This document shows, one piece after another, positions 14,171 through 26,264 of a DNA stretch of 64,000 nucleotides. The stretch is taken from NCBI GenBank assembly GCA_032821775.1, contig JAVLRN010000010.1, positions 2,108,001-2,172,000 of the forward strand, in the 5' to 3' direction. A model generated the notes under the pieces. That model searched no databases and had not been told where the DNA came from. It worked only from the letters and a program-made list of their open reading frames with translations. Position 1 is the first letter of the stretch, and the number at the start of each line of letters is the position of its first letter. Source of the DNA: Sanguinoderma infundibulare (taxonomy: Eukaryota > Basidiomycota > Agaricomycetes > Polyporales > Polyporaceae). A program made the position numbers and the translations under genes.

Positions 14171-15800
14171 GGCGGGCGACAAGGGGAAGAGCTCAGGCAG
14201 ATGACGCCCGCGCTCTGGTTTTGGGTCAATCTCCACATATCCGGAGTGCAAGAATTCGACACCAGAGTCGGAGTGAGGTATGTAGCAGACCCGTCCAAGA
14301 AGGTGTCCAGGGAGGTCTTTGTGTTCGCAGCCAAGGATCATGAGATACCACTTGGAGATGTCAAGATAAGTTGTTGTTTGAGCTGTAGGCAGATAATGGG
14401 AAACGGGTATCACGGGCACCTGAGTGCGGATGCCATGTGGGGCAAAATTGTAGTCTGCGGCGGAAAAGTTGGAGAGCTGGAGTGGAGTGAAGACTGCAGC
14501 ATGAGAGACGGCCACAATGCTCCTTCCATGCTTGAATGCCCTCAGGGTACCTGCGATAAACGAATTGCCATAGTCGCTTTCGGGATCGCACCTAAATGTC
14601 TGGGAGTGTGGCGGAGATAGGGTCAAGGTGGCGCAGTCGTGGGGTATCTCAGCACCTGGGTAGACATGCTCCCAAGCGAACAGGCTCTGGTCCGGGATGC
14701 GGCGCATGATCGCCTCCTGCAATCGGCGGAGAGCATCCTGTCCCTCACCATAGAGAGTGGGCATGTTGATACCGAAGATACCCAGGAGCGAGTATGCCCG
14801 GTCTTCCTCCCGCGTCGTCTCCCGCTTCGAGGCCCACGAGAGCCGCTGTGCGACGCTAAACTTGTCAAGCGATTCTAGGTGCAGTAGGGCTTTGTAGCTA
14901 ATCCGGGTGATATCCTCGACGAGGTCCTGAAGAGTATGCTTCGATCCGATGTGCGTCCAGTCATCGGAGAAAAACACGACATCAGCAGGGGCGATGAGCT
15001 CCTGGAGCGTCCATCCGCGCGTGAACCACTTGCTTCGGCGGAACCTGGAACCCTCCGCCCGATGGTCTTCTTTGGCGGGAACATCGGCAAGGAATGCGTA
15101 GCACACCGCCGCCCGCCCGTACCAGAGGTACATCGAGTTGATGGCCTCGGAAAGCTCGGAGCTGCTCGATTTGTCGATGCAGGACGAGTCGACCCAGAGC
15201 CACTCGTAACCGTTCTCCCGCGCGACTCGGCACGCCTCCAGGATCTCCGGTGAGAGGGTAGGATCGTCCCAGATGGAGAATCTGAAAGTGGATTCGGAGG
15301 GTGAGTCATGGGCTACGACGCCTAGGTCAGGAATGGCAGAGGATGCGGGGAGACGTTCGTGGGGGGAGCTGCGACGCGCGTTAGCACATTCGTTTTTGAT
15401 TCGCCTGATGCGAACTAAGTAAAATTGAAGCAATCGCACCTTCCGCATTGATAGATGCAGCCGCCGAACCTATGGCGGCTTGAAACCAATCAAGAGAATT
15501 GACTGACGACGGGGAACCCGGGACTGCGCTTGTGGTGGAGTGGACTATTGTGCGTTTCGGAGCACAGCAATCGCGGAAACAGATGGAAATCGGACCAATG
15601 AAGGTACCGCCGGGGGGAGGGACCAAACGATGACCATCGGCGCCATACGATGCCTGGATCTTCCTGAGCTGCTCGTAGCTCTGTTCTCCGCTGTCCGCTT
15701 TCGAACGCCACGTATGAGATAGTATGGCGTATTCCAGTGGAGCACTGTAGACATCCTGGAACTCGTCGAACTGGCCGGTCTTCGTGTTGAGGAGGCGCAT
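14111..15800 (-). CDS. HET-domain protein, copy 1 (truncated by 8-bp deletion)
   Basis: Heterokaryon-incompatibility (HET, PF06985) type protein. In fungi such proteins act in nonself recognition and trigger cell death after fusion of unlike individuals. Exon 1 (15800-15440) gives MRLLNTKTGQFDEF and YAILSHTW. An intron of about 118 nt (gtgcga to cctag) joins it to exon 2, starting GVVAHDSPSES. Exon 2 holds the conserved block VDSSCIDKSSSSELSEAINS, FTRGWTLQELIAP, SLLGIFGINMPTLYGEG and a C-terminal DUF8212-like region. After FPLSPATL the frame shifts and 17 unrelated codons lead to a stop at 14111. The product would be about 523 residues, against about 789 for copy 3. The HET core itself is intact, so a shortened protein could still work. 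Closest to copy 4. Confidence 0.85.
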
Positions 15801-17668
15801 CGCGGGAGGAGGGATGCTGATAATGGCCGCTTGAGTTATGTCCATAACCAGACACCAAAACACCTACTGATGGATACTAGTCGGGGGAGTAAGCCGTGGT
15901 CATCTTGGCGGGCAAACGGCGCGATGTAGCGCGGGATGATGGAGGAAAGGATCTCATAGGCGGAGAGACCGACGAGAGGAAGAGAGTATAGATCAGTGAG
16001 AGCCGTCTAGTGGCACTTAACGTGTGGAACGCACGAGGTGGCATCGAATCCCGAGATCGCAGCCGCCGGCTGCTGTCCACCACTGACGTTTTTCACAGCG
16101 CTATCTGAGCGCGCATTTCTCTACGTTCTGCCTGTCCGTCACGATGGCCCACCGGGAGAGCACACCGATGACCTTACTTGCCGCACCGTAAACAGACTCC
16201 GATTCATGGCGATCGGGGAGATGAAAAGTGAACCCACGTTAATTTTGAGTTAGATGTCCTGAGCGCCATGAGGTCGTTCAAGCCGCTGTTGCGACAGCGG
16301 TCATCCACACGCCAATGCACGAACGGCTCGTAACCTTCGCAGTATTTCCGTGCTCGTGCACCGCACCACAATCGGGCGATGTCGGCGCCGACCCAGCCAT
16401 TCCTGATACCGCACTGGCAAACGACGATCACGATCAACGAGTCGCACTGAGAGATATCGAGTCCCTTTCCATAAGCGCGACAGCGCAAACGCGTCCGAAG
16501 GGAGGTACCAGCACAATAGCGCACCTTTTCAACGCCCTCAGGCGCACCATTTCTGGTTTGGAAGGTTCTCGATGCGGAGATTCTCTGCTACAGGCCGTTG
16601 GGGTGCGGATTCGCAGTTCTAACGAATGACTGGGTTAGATATAGCTCAGGAGCAACGTCGTGCAAACACGAGAGAGTAAACTGCAACGAGGAAGGCATAT
16701 GTTAGCGGTGCTCAGCATGAGCGTAGGGACGTACCAAACAAGTTCCGACCATGATACCAGCGCCTTGGCTTCACTGTAGATCGTCAAATCTTCGAGATCG
16801 CCACGATGCGAAGCCATAACGCTCCTGCTGACGGAATCGGGGAGAATACTCAGCGCCTTGCCGTACCGTATGTTACGTACGCAGCCCCAGTGTTTCGAGT
16901 GCAATTGCTCGGCGGGATCTGTCGCTCTATCCTCATCTGAGCCGCCTTGGAGCTGTGTATCCTCGACGTTGCTCGTTCCACTTCGCCCTGAGTCCTGGGA
17001 TGACGACAAAGCCTCGCCATGTCCGACTCGCGTGATGGGTCCGTGAAGAATACAGCAAGGTTCTCTGACGTACTGAAGGTAGGCCTTGGCACGGCGGGAC
17101 ACAGACATGAAGGTAACGAGGAGAGTCACTAGTCTCATACCAAGACCGTGCGGACAGACGTCCGCGTGGACGGTCGCTGTCATGGCCGATTATGGGAACA
17201 CATATGGTAGTTGCAGGGGAGAGCTTGGACTACACGGCGTTGAGGATAATCCAATCGATGAGCAGGAAGGATGTGAGCTAGTCCAATAGAGCCCAGGAGG
17301 CGATGATGACAGGGACTGGGCAGCCTGAGGGACTGGGCAGTCGTTCAACTAATCGATGGTGGGCGGCGACACGGTCCGGATTGCCGTCGTGGGCCTCGAG
17401 GGCGTGTGGCAATCAGAAGTGGGCCGTACTTAACACGGATCGACCGACAACGGCGCAAACGAGTTCGCTGGCAATATTCCGATGTATGTCTTGTCGATGT
17501 GTGCTCCTAGCCCGCCTCTAGACGTGATAATGCGACGGTCATATGCGTGGAACATACGTCGCGCCCTGCCGGAAACCTGGAGTACGACCTGCCTCCGTCC
17601 AGACACGGGTAACGTTTTTGTCATCCGAATGCAGAACCGGCACTCACAAGCATGTAAATATGAAGCCC
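15801..17668. other. Intergenic region holding a gene fragment
   Basis: Between HET copy 1 and the DUF2461 gene. The part at 16245-16510 is a decayed copy of the DUF2461 3' exons (separate entry). A minus-strand open frame at 16635-17183 (182 codons) shows no family resemblance. Near 17305-17340 the phrase gggactgggcag occurs twice. Nothing else is recognised. Confidence 0.45.
16245..16510 (-). pseudogene. Decayed fragment of a DUF2461 gene
   Basis: On the minus strand this stretch reads KGLDISQCDSLIVIVVC, then EPFVHW and, after a gap, SGLNDLMAL. The intact neighbour has KDIDILKCRTFAVVYR, RPFVHC and SLNDLMTL in the same order. At DNA level the two share tgaggtcgttcaagc and gcacgaacggc. The upstream domain is missing and the frame is not continuous, so this is a partial, divergent duplicate rather than a gene. 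Confidence 0.65.
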
Positions 17669-19678
17669 TTACTCCTCGTCTGCGTCGCCCGCGTCTTCCT
17701 CACCACCCTCGTCGTCAGAACTGCCGCTGTCGCCATCCTGCAACGTCATGAGGTCGTTCAAGCTGGAATGAAAGCAAATCAAAACTCGTCGGAAGGACCG
17801 TCGTTCACGACAGCGCCCAACGTACCAGTGCACGAACGGCCGCATGACCTTGGCGACATTCGCGAGCTCGTCCTTGAATTCGGGGGATAACACCTGCTTA
17901 TCCGTGAACCTGCACGCAAGATAACATCAACATCCTCGCCTCGATCCCTGCGTAATTTTGACGCACCTATACACAACCGCAAACGTGCGGCACTTCAGTA
18001 TATCAATATCCCTTTCGCTCAGCGTCAGCGCAACGTCTCATGCAGGATGGAATAGAAGATCGAAACGCACTTGTGCGTCTTGTCGACGCCCTTTGGCGCG
18101 ACCTTGAGCTCGTCCTCCATCCCAAAGATGTTCTGGCGCCCGCCCTTTGAGTGCGGCTCCGCAGGCCCAAAGAGCGCCTCGAATTCGGGGGCGGAGATGA
18201 TTTGGCGGAATCGTCGTGAGGAGCGTTGAAGGTTACTTCTACAAATGGGAGGCGGACATTCGGAGATGATGAGCGGTCTGTGTCTGTCCTGGAGAACAGG
18301 AAAGGGTGTCCGAGACCACGTACCGGATGGTCGCGAGCTCGTGCCGGCCGGGACACCAGCTTCCCGCGGCAATCAGGCTTTCTCCGTGGGGCTTCACTGC
18401 ATGGGAGCGTGGGTCAGAAACGGATACATATCACGACGAGAAATACTTGCCTGCTCTGTGATCGACAGAAAAGTATGTCAAGGCTTGTTGGATTAATCGT
18501 GTTTAAGAAAGAACTTACATATGGTCTTACCATCCCCAGTTCATGAGCGCAACGGTCAAAGTAACAATCATTTTTCGCGACTTACATGCAGCGAATATGC
18601 CTTTGCGCCCGCTTCGTGAAAAGCTGGCAGAGAATCCTGTTTTGTACGGTGTCTTATCGTTACTGAACCGCATCTACAGCAAGGGTGGAGTGAACACGCA
18701 TGAAGAAGGAAACACCTCGGCCCGACTCACATCGCGATATATCCTGTGAATGACGTCTTTAGGAGGCAAGTGCGGGATTTGAGGGTCCACCTCGATCAGC
18801 GCGTCGGTGAAGTGCTCGATGAACGCCTTCCACTCGGTCTCCGCGAGCCGGTAAACGGGTTCTGTGCCGTCGGAAGGGTGAATCCGCGTCCGCAAAAGAT
18901 TGGGCTCGGAACACACATACCGTGAAGCTTGAACCTGCACGTCAAGTGAGCGTGTCGTTCAGACCCCCGTGTTTAGGCAACACCAGAACCGAGGGTGGAT
19001 GGACTCACCACTCTCGGTCGTTGCATTCCGGCTTCTTCAGTTCGGAAAGGAAATCCAGAGTGTTCTTGGATATCTGTCCGGGCGGAACTGGCAAACACCA
19101 CATCTGAGCATCACGCACACGAAAGCAGATGATCCAACCGGCACACCTCGCCCGGTCTTCGGAGCCTGCACAACCACCCCTACGATCTCCTGCCCTTCCT
19201 CCAGCTCCAGGTCGCTTTCCTGAGCCTCCTCGTCCTCACTCGCCTCCGCCGAGGTCTTCCGCTTCTTCCGAGCAGACGCGCCTCTGCCCTTCGTCGGAGA
19301 GGTTTTCCCTGCTCGCTTCCCCTTCCCCGCTCCCGCCGTCTTCGCCCGTCCGCGTCCCTTCTTCGGAGACGACGCGGTCGCGGCGCGTTTCCGTTTCGTC
19401 CCGCTCCGAGTCCGTCCAGGCGCCTCGTCCTCGTCGTCGAGCGCATCGCTATCCAAGGAGTCTGCTTCCGACGCGTCCTCCTCCTCTCCCCCTCCCTCGT
19501 CCGCGTCGGCGTCCGCTTCCTCTCCCTCTGACATTACTTCCAGCGCCTCCTGCTCATCATCATCATCATCCCCCTTCTTCTGGTGTTTCTTTCTTCCGAA
19601 GTACTTCGAGGTCGCCTTCTTCTCGTCCTTCACAGGACGTGCAGCAAGAGTTACCCGTGGCACTCCCCCAAGACCCAT
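17669..19678 (-). CDS. DUF2461 (TIGR02453) protein with nuclear-type N-terminus
   Basis: Conserved protein of unknown biochemistry. The first about 190 residues are low complexity: an acidic run, then basic blocks such as KRKRAATASSPKKGRGRAK and ASARKKRKTS, which look like nuclear localisation signals. The DUF2461 domain follows: PGQISKNTLDFLSELKK, CNDREW, WKAFIEHFTDALIEVDP, LPPKDVIHRIYRD, RFSNDKTPYKTGFSASFSR, VKPHGESLIAAGSWCPGRH and KDIDILKCRTFAV. The tail is acidic (GGEEDAGDADEE, stop at 17669). About 11 exons are needed, including microexons of 14 nt (18921-18934, FKLH), 7 nt (18519-18525) and 5 nt (18451-18455) that together restore AYHIAVKPHGES. The start is uncertain: ATG 19678 (MGLGGVPRV) is chosen, but the frame is open to 19768. 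Confidence 0.85.
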
Positions 19679-22377
19679 CCTCAGAGCCGAAAACCACAAG
19701 AGTTCAAGAAGACACGCAACAAGACGGTGGAGATGGCAGTTCGTGGCAAGACGTGTCGCTGACAACATAACGGTGCACGTGATACGCGTGAAGCGCCGTG
19801 TAGGGTTCGAGCCCGAGGTGTGCCAAATCTCGCTCTATTTTTCTCCGCTCCCACTAACCCACGCTGGGCTCAGCGGTTCATGGGTAAGTCTAAACTTAAA
19901 TGAGAATACTGCAGTTACACGTTAAGCTCCGAGGCACTTGGAATTTCCGCTCTGAATCCTTGGCAACCGCTGAGCAGCAGCGCCCTGCGTACTGTACACA
20001 CGTCTGCGTTAGACTCGCTCTGTAGCTCCCTGTGGCCGAGCGCGACGAATATGCGTCCTTGCTTGCGAAGCAGTAGCTGTCGCTGCTTGAAGCTTGAAGA
20101 GCGGGCCGCGGTTCGGACCTCAGCGGACCGTACTCGTCGTCGTCCTAACTTACGATGATCGCGATTCGCGAAAAGCCGTGCTTTCGTCCTTAAGGGCCCA
20201 TTCAACTTCAACCGCAATGCACTCGGAACACGGACTGGGCTGCCAAATTTCATCAGTGCGTATTGTGGAGCCACATAGATGAAAGAGTCAGGCCAGAGGG
20301 TACGAGGAGCGTCCTTGGTCATACGATTCTGCGAAACAGTGAGTATTGACGTGCCCGGTAATACAGTAGCTTCGACCCCCCGACGCAGGAAGGCTCACCA
20401 GTATCCCAAACCCTCCTCCGTGTAATCCCGTCGCCGCCGGGACTGCTGTGTCGCACGGAATAGAGTAATAGACGTTCAGCTCCGAGATCTGCAGGGTCGG
20501 GGAGGAAAAACGGTACAAGCAGAATTGCAGAAGCCTCGGAACACTCGTTCCATGCTTCACAGAAGCACCACGGCCACCTTCGCACCTGGGCCCTCATAGA
20601 AACAGCCCAAATGCGTTCCTCCAAACTCACCCGAGGCTGACGGCTGCCGACGGGTGGTGCTTCGATCTCCCAGCCACGTTCCGGTGCAGTCCGCGACGGC
20701 CCCGCGACCGTCGCTTGCATTGAGTTTTCCTGACATAATGATACAGCAGGACCCGAAGCGTGCAGTGAACACCAGCAGCTTCCGAAACACCTACCGTCCA
20801 GCACTCTGAAGCCACTCCAACGACCCTCCTCCACTCTGCTGTCCTATCTGGCTGCCCTGGCAGCCGTGTCGCGCGTATGCGCACGACAGTTCCGTGAGTA
20901 TACCGGGGAGCAACATATGCCGGTTTGGACCCTTGCCGACGCCGGCGACGGCGTGTCGACGTGTCACACCCCCTCTCGCAAATCGACAGGAATTGGGAGC
21001 GCCTCCCCGTGCCCGGACCCGCTGTTTCACAAGCTCGAGGATGGAAGGCCGGGCAGGCGTCGGAACGAGGCCTGCTGGGAAGCGTGCGTGTCCGGGAGGA
21101 TTCTCGTACGCTTCGTTGCGGATCGGAAGACGACTGTACATAAGGAAAACGTACGACAGTCCGCAAGGGTGACGCGCCGTCCGAGCAGGAATCAGGACAC
21201 TTGTACATAGGTTGAAGGTTGAGACTCACAGCAATATTTCATTCCATCACCCGACATTCTCGGGCGCTGGTCCCATCTCAGAAGACGACAGAGACCGGTC
21301 ACCGGGGTGGTCGCGCCCGCGCCTGCTGCGCCAGGTCCGTGGGCCGGCAAGAACAAATGTTGACGGTGTGCTAACTGTATACGGGAGATGTTGGGAAATT
21401 AACGGCCAGGCCGCGACATACCAAGACTTTCCTGCGGAGCACCTTCGGCCCTGGGCATAGAGAGGGTGGTCCGTGTACGGAAGATCAGTCCCGAGGGCAA
21501 CAACGATGGCTCGAACGATGCGGGGTTGCGGGGTAGCGGGGGTGCAGTGCAATGTGAGGATGCCGACGCCGTTCCGTCGACGAATAATGAGGCCTGAGTT
21601 TTGACGTCCGAGTGTTCCATCGCTAAACCGTCGCAGACGGGGCGCTGGCCAGGGAGGGATACAGGCATGCATGACGGTTGACAGACAAGGCGCAGGGGGA
21701 GATAACGGCGTGGGTGTGTGGTTGTTGCGAATGTTTTGACGGACGCGCAGCCTTGTCAGGTGTTCAGGACTAGCATGGGTGCGCCGGACTCAGGTGGGTT
21801 TTGGCAGAACGAGAATGATATCGCAAGTACCGGAACCGAATGATGGCTCCAATTGTCTCCAATTGTGGAATGTTGCCGAGATGAACGGAAAGATGGAGAA
21901 GGAATGCTTGGGAACTGGGTGAATGGGTGTAATGGATGTGGGGAGCAGGATGCTAGCCGATGAGAGCGTCGCGGAACCGCACTACCACCTCTGCTTCCGC
22001 ATCTAACTCCGCATCGTTGGCAAATTCTACGTAACCGGCCCCTCACCTAACGAGCTTGTTTGCGAGATGTGCGCTAGTAGTAGCAGGCGGGCGTGATAAG
22101 GTTTATGGAAAGCGAGCGGAAAGGGTTGGGAGACAGCGGGCGGGTAGCGGCTAAGCCAATCGAGGGAGGGAGCTGGTGATGGTTCGGAGCAGGAAGCGCA
22201 GACGCCGCGAGCGCAGGAGGGTTCAGGGGCGTACGTAAGGAAGTAAGAAAATGGGAAATGATCGCACGGGATCACGCGCTCCCGCGACCTGCTGTATATC
22301 AGACCCCCGCGCGAGCCTCTCTCCTCAACTTCCCCTCTACCCCCCGCCCGACGCCCCCATCCGCCTGTCTGGTCGCC
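19679..22377. other. Long region without a supported gene
   Basis: About 2.7 kb upstream of both the DUF2461 gene (-) and acetyl-CoA synthetase (+). Minus-strand open frames at 20319-20834, 20627-21229 and 20791-21141 overlap one another in different frames and match no family. One piece, around GPSRTAPERGWEIEAPPVGS, looks protein-like and might be an exon of an unrecognised gene. The last several hundred bases should hold the acetyl-CoA synthetase promoter. Confidence 0.4.
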
Positions 22378-25148
22378 ATGTCCGCCGAAGACACCCACCA
22401 CAACGTCCCCAAACACCCCGTCGCGCCGCGCCTACAGAGGGGCTCCAAGGTTCCCCACATTGCGCACCATGAGACATACAAGTGCCCACGTTTTCTCCGC
22501 TCCGCCCATTTCCCCGACTCACCCTCCGCGCAGGAAGTTCCACACCGAGTCCCTCGGTCACGAGAGCGATCAATGGTGGGCAAAGGTGCGTCTCTATTTC
22601 CCTGTCTTCGAGAAGCCTCACCGACCGCCGATCCGCCGTAGATGGCGAGGGAAACACTCCATTGGGACCGCCCTTTCCACACTGTTCGCTCCGGCAGCTT
22701 TGAGAATGGAGACATCGTCTGGTTCCCAGAAGGCGGTCTCAATGCGTCCTACAACTGTGTCGATCGCTGGGCATTCAAGCATCCGGACAAGGTGCGCTGC
22801 TTTCCACCCACTCTCGCTGTCTTGCTTGCGCGCTCTCGCGTCATCCACCCGGAAGACGCGCTCCGTGGTCATGCCTGCGGAACCTTTTTTCCGCCCAGGT
22901 ATATGCGAGGCTATCGACGCGTCTGCGCGGTCACCCGACGTCCGGACATGGTCGCATTTTACCCCTCAGGATGCGTTGTTCCCCGACACCCGCTTCCGGT
23001 GGCGCCGATGTGGCCGGGCGCGAGTCAGATTACGCAGATGACGGCAGAGTGCACGCGAGGCCCAATCGTCCCATCTTATCTCGCCTCGCCTCCGCGCTCT
23101 TCCGCGCGCTGGCAACGCCTCCCCGATCGTCCCTGATCCCGAGACACCGTTTGGACTTTAACTGATCCGAGCTTTCCCCAGACCGCGATCATCTACGAGG
23201 CCGACGAGCCCAACGAGGGCTCCGACATCACCTACGGCCAGCTTCTTCGCGAGGTCTGCGCGGTCGCGAATGTGCTCAAGTCCTGGGGCGTGAAGAAGGG
23301 CGACACCGTCTCCGTCTACCTGCCCATGACATGGCATGCTGTTGCGGCCTTCCTTGCATGCGCGCGCATCGGCGCGGTCCACTCTGTTGTCTTCGCTGGC
23401 TTCTCTGCCGAGTCTCTTCGCGATCGCGTCCAGGACTGCAAGTCGCGCGTCCTGATCACTTCCGACGAGGGCCGGAGAGGAGGGAAGACGATCGCCACCA
23501 AGGCCATCGCGGACGCTGCGATCCGGGAGTGCCCAATCGTCGAGCACGTCCTCGTCCTCAAGCGCACAGGCAGCGACATCCCCTGGACGGCGGACCGCGA
23601 CAAGTGGTGGCATGAGGAGGTCGCCAAGGTCCCACGCTTCTGTCCCCCAGAGATCATGTCTGCGGAGGACCCTCTCTTCATCCTTTACGTGAGTGCTGCC
23701 TTTCCCTGCGCAACATACCTCGGCACCGAACGCGTCAATCACACAGACCTCCGGATCGACGGGCAAGCCCAAGGGCGTCGTCCACACCACCGGCGGCTAC
23801 CTCCTCTGCGCTGCGCTCACCGTCAAGTACGTCTTTGACGTCCACGATGACGACCGCTTCGCCTGCATGGCCGACATCGGCTGGATCACCGGCCACACCT
23901 ATATCGTCTACGGTCCGCTCGCAAACGGCGTGACCACCACCGTCTTCGAGTCCACGCCCGTCTACCCCACTCCCGCGCGCTACTGGCAGACCGTCGACAA
24001 GCACAAGCTCACCCAGTTTTACTCAGCCCCGACCGCGATTCGCCTCCTCCGCCGCCTCGGCGAGCACCACGTTCAGGACCACGACCTCGGCTCGCTGCGT
24101 GTGCTCGGCTCCGTCGGTGAGCCGATCAACCCCGAGGCGTGGCACTGGTACAACGACCACGTAGGCCGCCGTCAGTGCGCCATCGTCGACACCTTCTGGC
24201 AGACCGAGACCGGCTCGATCGTCGTCACGCCCTTCCCGGGCGCGATTGAGACGAAGCCGGGTTCAGCGACGGTGCCCTTCTTTGGGATTGAGCCCGTGCT
24301 GCTCGACCCGCAGACGGGCAAGGAACTGGAGGGGAACGGCGTGGAGGGCGTCCTTGTGCTCAAGACGCCATGGCCGTCGATCGCGCGGACGGTGTACCAG
24401 GACCACAATCGGTACCTGGAGACGTACATGAAGCCGTACCCCGGCTACTTTTACACGGGCGACGGCGCGGCGCGCGACGAGCATGGGTACATTTGGATCA
24501 AGGGGCGCGTTGACGGTCCGTTCTTCTCCATGAGCTGTTCTACTCGGAGTACTGATGGCTTTGCTCTTGCACGAATCGGAACGGGTGCAGACGTCATCAA
24601 CGTCTCTGGCCACCGTCTGTCAACGGCGGAGATCGAGTCGGCCCTCATCACGCACGCCGGCGTCGCAGAGACAGCAGGTACGCCCGCTCTAAGTTCCTGC
24701 ATTGCTCGGTCGTCCCACTCACCGTGCGTGCGCCCGTGTGGCTTGTTTGACGTCCGTGACAGTGGTCGGCACGGCGGACGAGCTGACGGGCCAGGCCGTG
24801 TACGCGTTCGCGACGCTCAAGCCCGAGTTCAACTACGACCCGGGCGACGAGGGCGGGCTCATCAAGGAGCTCACCCTCCAGGTGCGCAAGGTCATCGGGC
24901 CCTTCGCCGCGCCCAAGAAGATCTTCATCGTCGGAGACCTGCCAAAGACGCGTTCCGGGAAGGTGCGTCCCCGTCCCCCGTCTTGGGTTTGATCTGGTGC
25001 TGATTGTGTTTCATGTGTGTAGATCATGCGGCGGGTGCTGCGCAAGATCGTGGCGGGCGAGGGCGACCAGCTGGGCGACCTGAGCACGCTTGCGGAGCCC
25101 ACGGTCGTGGACAGCATCAAGGAGAAGGTCGCGTCGGCGGCGTCGTAG
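22378..25148 (+). CDS. ACS: Acetyl-CoA synthetase (acetate-CoA ligase)
   Basis: Makes acetyl-CoA from acetate, CoA and ATP through acetyl-AMP, in the cytosol and nucleus of fungi (facA/acu-5 orthologue type). ATG 22378 gives [13 protein letters not shown], then [50 protein letters not shown] and [20 protein letters not shown]. The ATP-binding loop is [14 protein letters not shown], followed by [19 protein letters not shown], the FWQTETGS motif, [19 protein letters not shown], and [19 protein letters not shown], the hinge region. The C-terminal catalytic lysine motif is LPKTRSGK, followed after an intron by [13 protein letters not shown] and a stop at 25146-25148. Introns split KGRVD|DVIN and ILY|TSGST. 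All family motifs are present and the frame is intact. Confidence 0.96.
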
Positions 25149-25631
25149 TGTCGTGCTTCGAGTCTATCGTGCTTTTCGCTTCCGTGTTCCATGTTTATCA
25201 CGCTATTTGCTGCGCCTGGGGTCTGCGATCTCTGGCTCATGACGATCCTACGCAGAGGACTAGGTAGGGGCTGGAGTCTGTCTGAAGGACATGTGGGGCG
25301 GCTTCGATGTGCGCGTGCGGAGGTCGCGAACGGTTTGATTCTTGGTACTGTACGATAATCTGCTGAATACCTAGAGATACCAAGAGAGTATGCTATTCAT
25401 ATACGATATATACTGGCCTGTTCACGAGTCCGGAATACGCTGTCTCGCACAGAGGGACTCCTTATACGGACTTCCACAAAAGTTAGCAGTTCTACGTTGT
25501 GAATAGAGTTTCGATATCACGACGATCGGTTTTTGAACCTTGGCGGTGTCTCAGTGTTGTTCATGGTGGAAGCGTGCGGCTGCACGACAACCATGGGCCC
25601 CGCGCTTACTACGTCTTGTAAACTGACAAGG
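25149..25631. other. Region without a supported gene
   Basis: Probably the 3' untranslated region of acetyl-CoA synthetase, followed by a short AT-richer spacer. Nothing else is seen. Confidence 0.45.
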
Positions 25632-26205
25632 TCACGACTCGGACTCGGAAGACACGGCCAAACCTCGAATCCATCCCCCAATCCCGGTACCCACTCTACC
25701 TAGGATCATCGACAGCTCGTCGTCGCAGCACCGCTTCAAGAAGTCCCTGAACTCCCCTGCCATCTCGTTCCATGCGCCCATGGCAGGGATGAGCTCCAAG
25801 ACGTCCGTGAGCGACTCCGCCACCGAGCGCGCCTCGGCCGGGTAGTAGATGACTGGTCGTTGTCCGGCAGCTTCGCGTACACGAAGAGCCCTCGGAGGCC
25901 GACCCGCTGCAGCTCGTCGAGCCCCTTGATGACGGAAAGGGGGTAGTTTATGTTCAGCTAGGTACGGTCGCACGTCGCGTCGACCCAGCTCGCCCGGGAG
26001 CCAGGAAGAACGCGGGCTGCTCTTGCTCGCGCAGCCAGCGGCGAAGGAGGCGGACCGCGGGCGGGACGGAGTCCGATGCAGCCTTGAGCGGCGTCCTCGT
26101 CCATCGAGATGTTGAGCAACGCTGAGCCCTCGGATTCAGACGGGTCCGAGCAAGCGAGTGTCTTGCATGGGGACTGCGTAGTCGTCGCCAAGAGTCGAGT
26201 TTCAC
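25632..26205 (-). pseudogene. Broken unknown gene
   Basis: Family not recognised. Two minus-strand pieces belong together: AVRLLRRWLREQEQPAFFLA, then, after a possible intron, GLDELQRVGLRGLFVYAKLP and DNDQ. A one-base frame slip near 25855 follows, then VIYYPAEARSVAESLTDVLE, MGAWNEMAGEFRDFLKRC and a tail ending VSSESES at 25632. Further upstream, open text in a third frame (LLNISMDEDAA) looks like more of the same gene. Three frame changes without plausible splice sites suggest decay. Confidence 0.45.
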
Positions 26206-26264
26206 TCCATAGTGGGTGAGACGATGTCCAGCCGACTAGGCCGGTCAAAGGAAAATGCTGTCGG

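Noticed and set aside
16635..17183. 182-codon minus-strand open frame
   Set aside because: No family pattern and no similarity to the neighbouring DUF2461 remnant.
19129..19770. 213-codon plus-strand open frame
   Set aside because: Antisense of the low-complexity N-terminus of the DUF2461 gene.
19795..19830. tRNA-like ggttcgagccc
   Set aside because: The flanking bases do not form the T stem, and no anticodon arm or acceptor stem is seen.
20627..21229. 200-codon minus-strand open frame
   Set aside because: Overlaps two other open frames and shows no motif or splice logic; kept as unexplained spacer.
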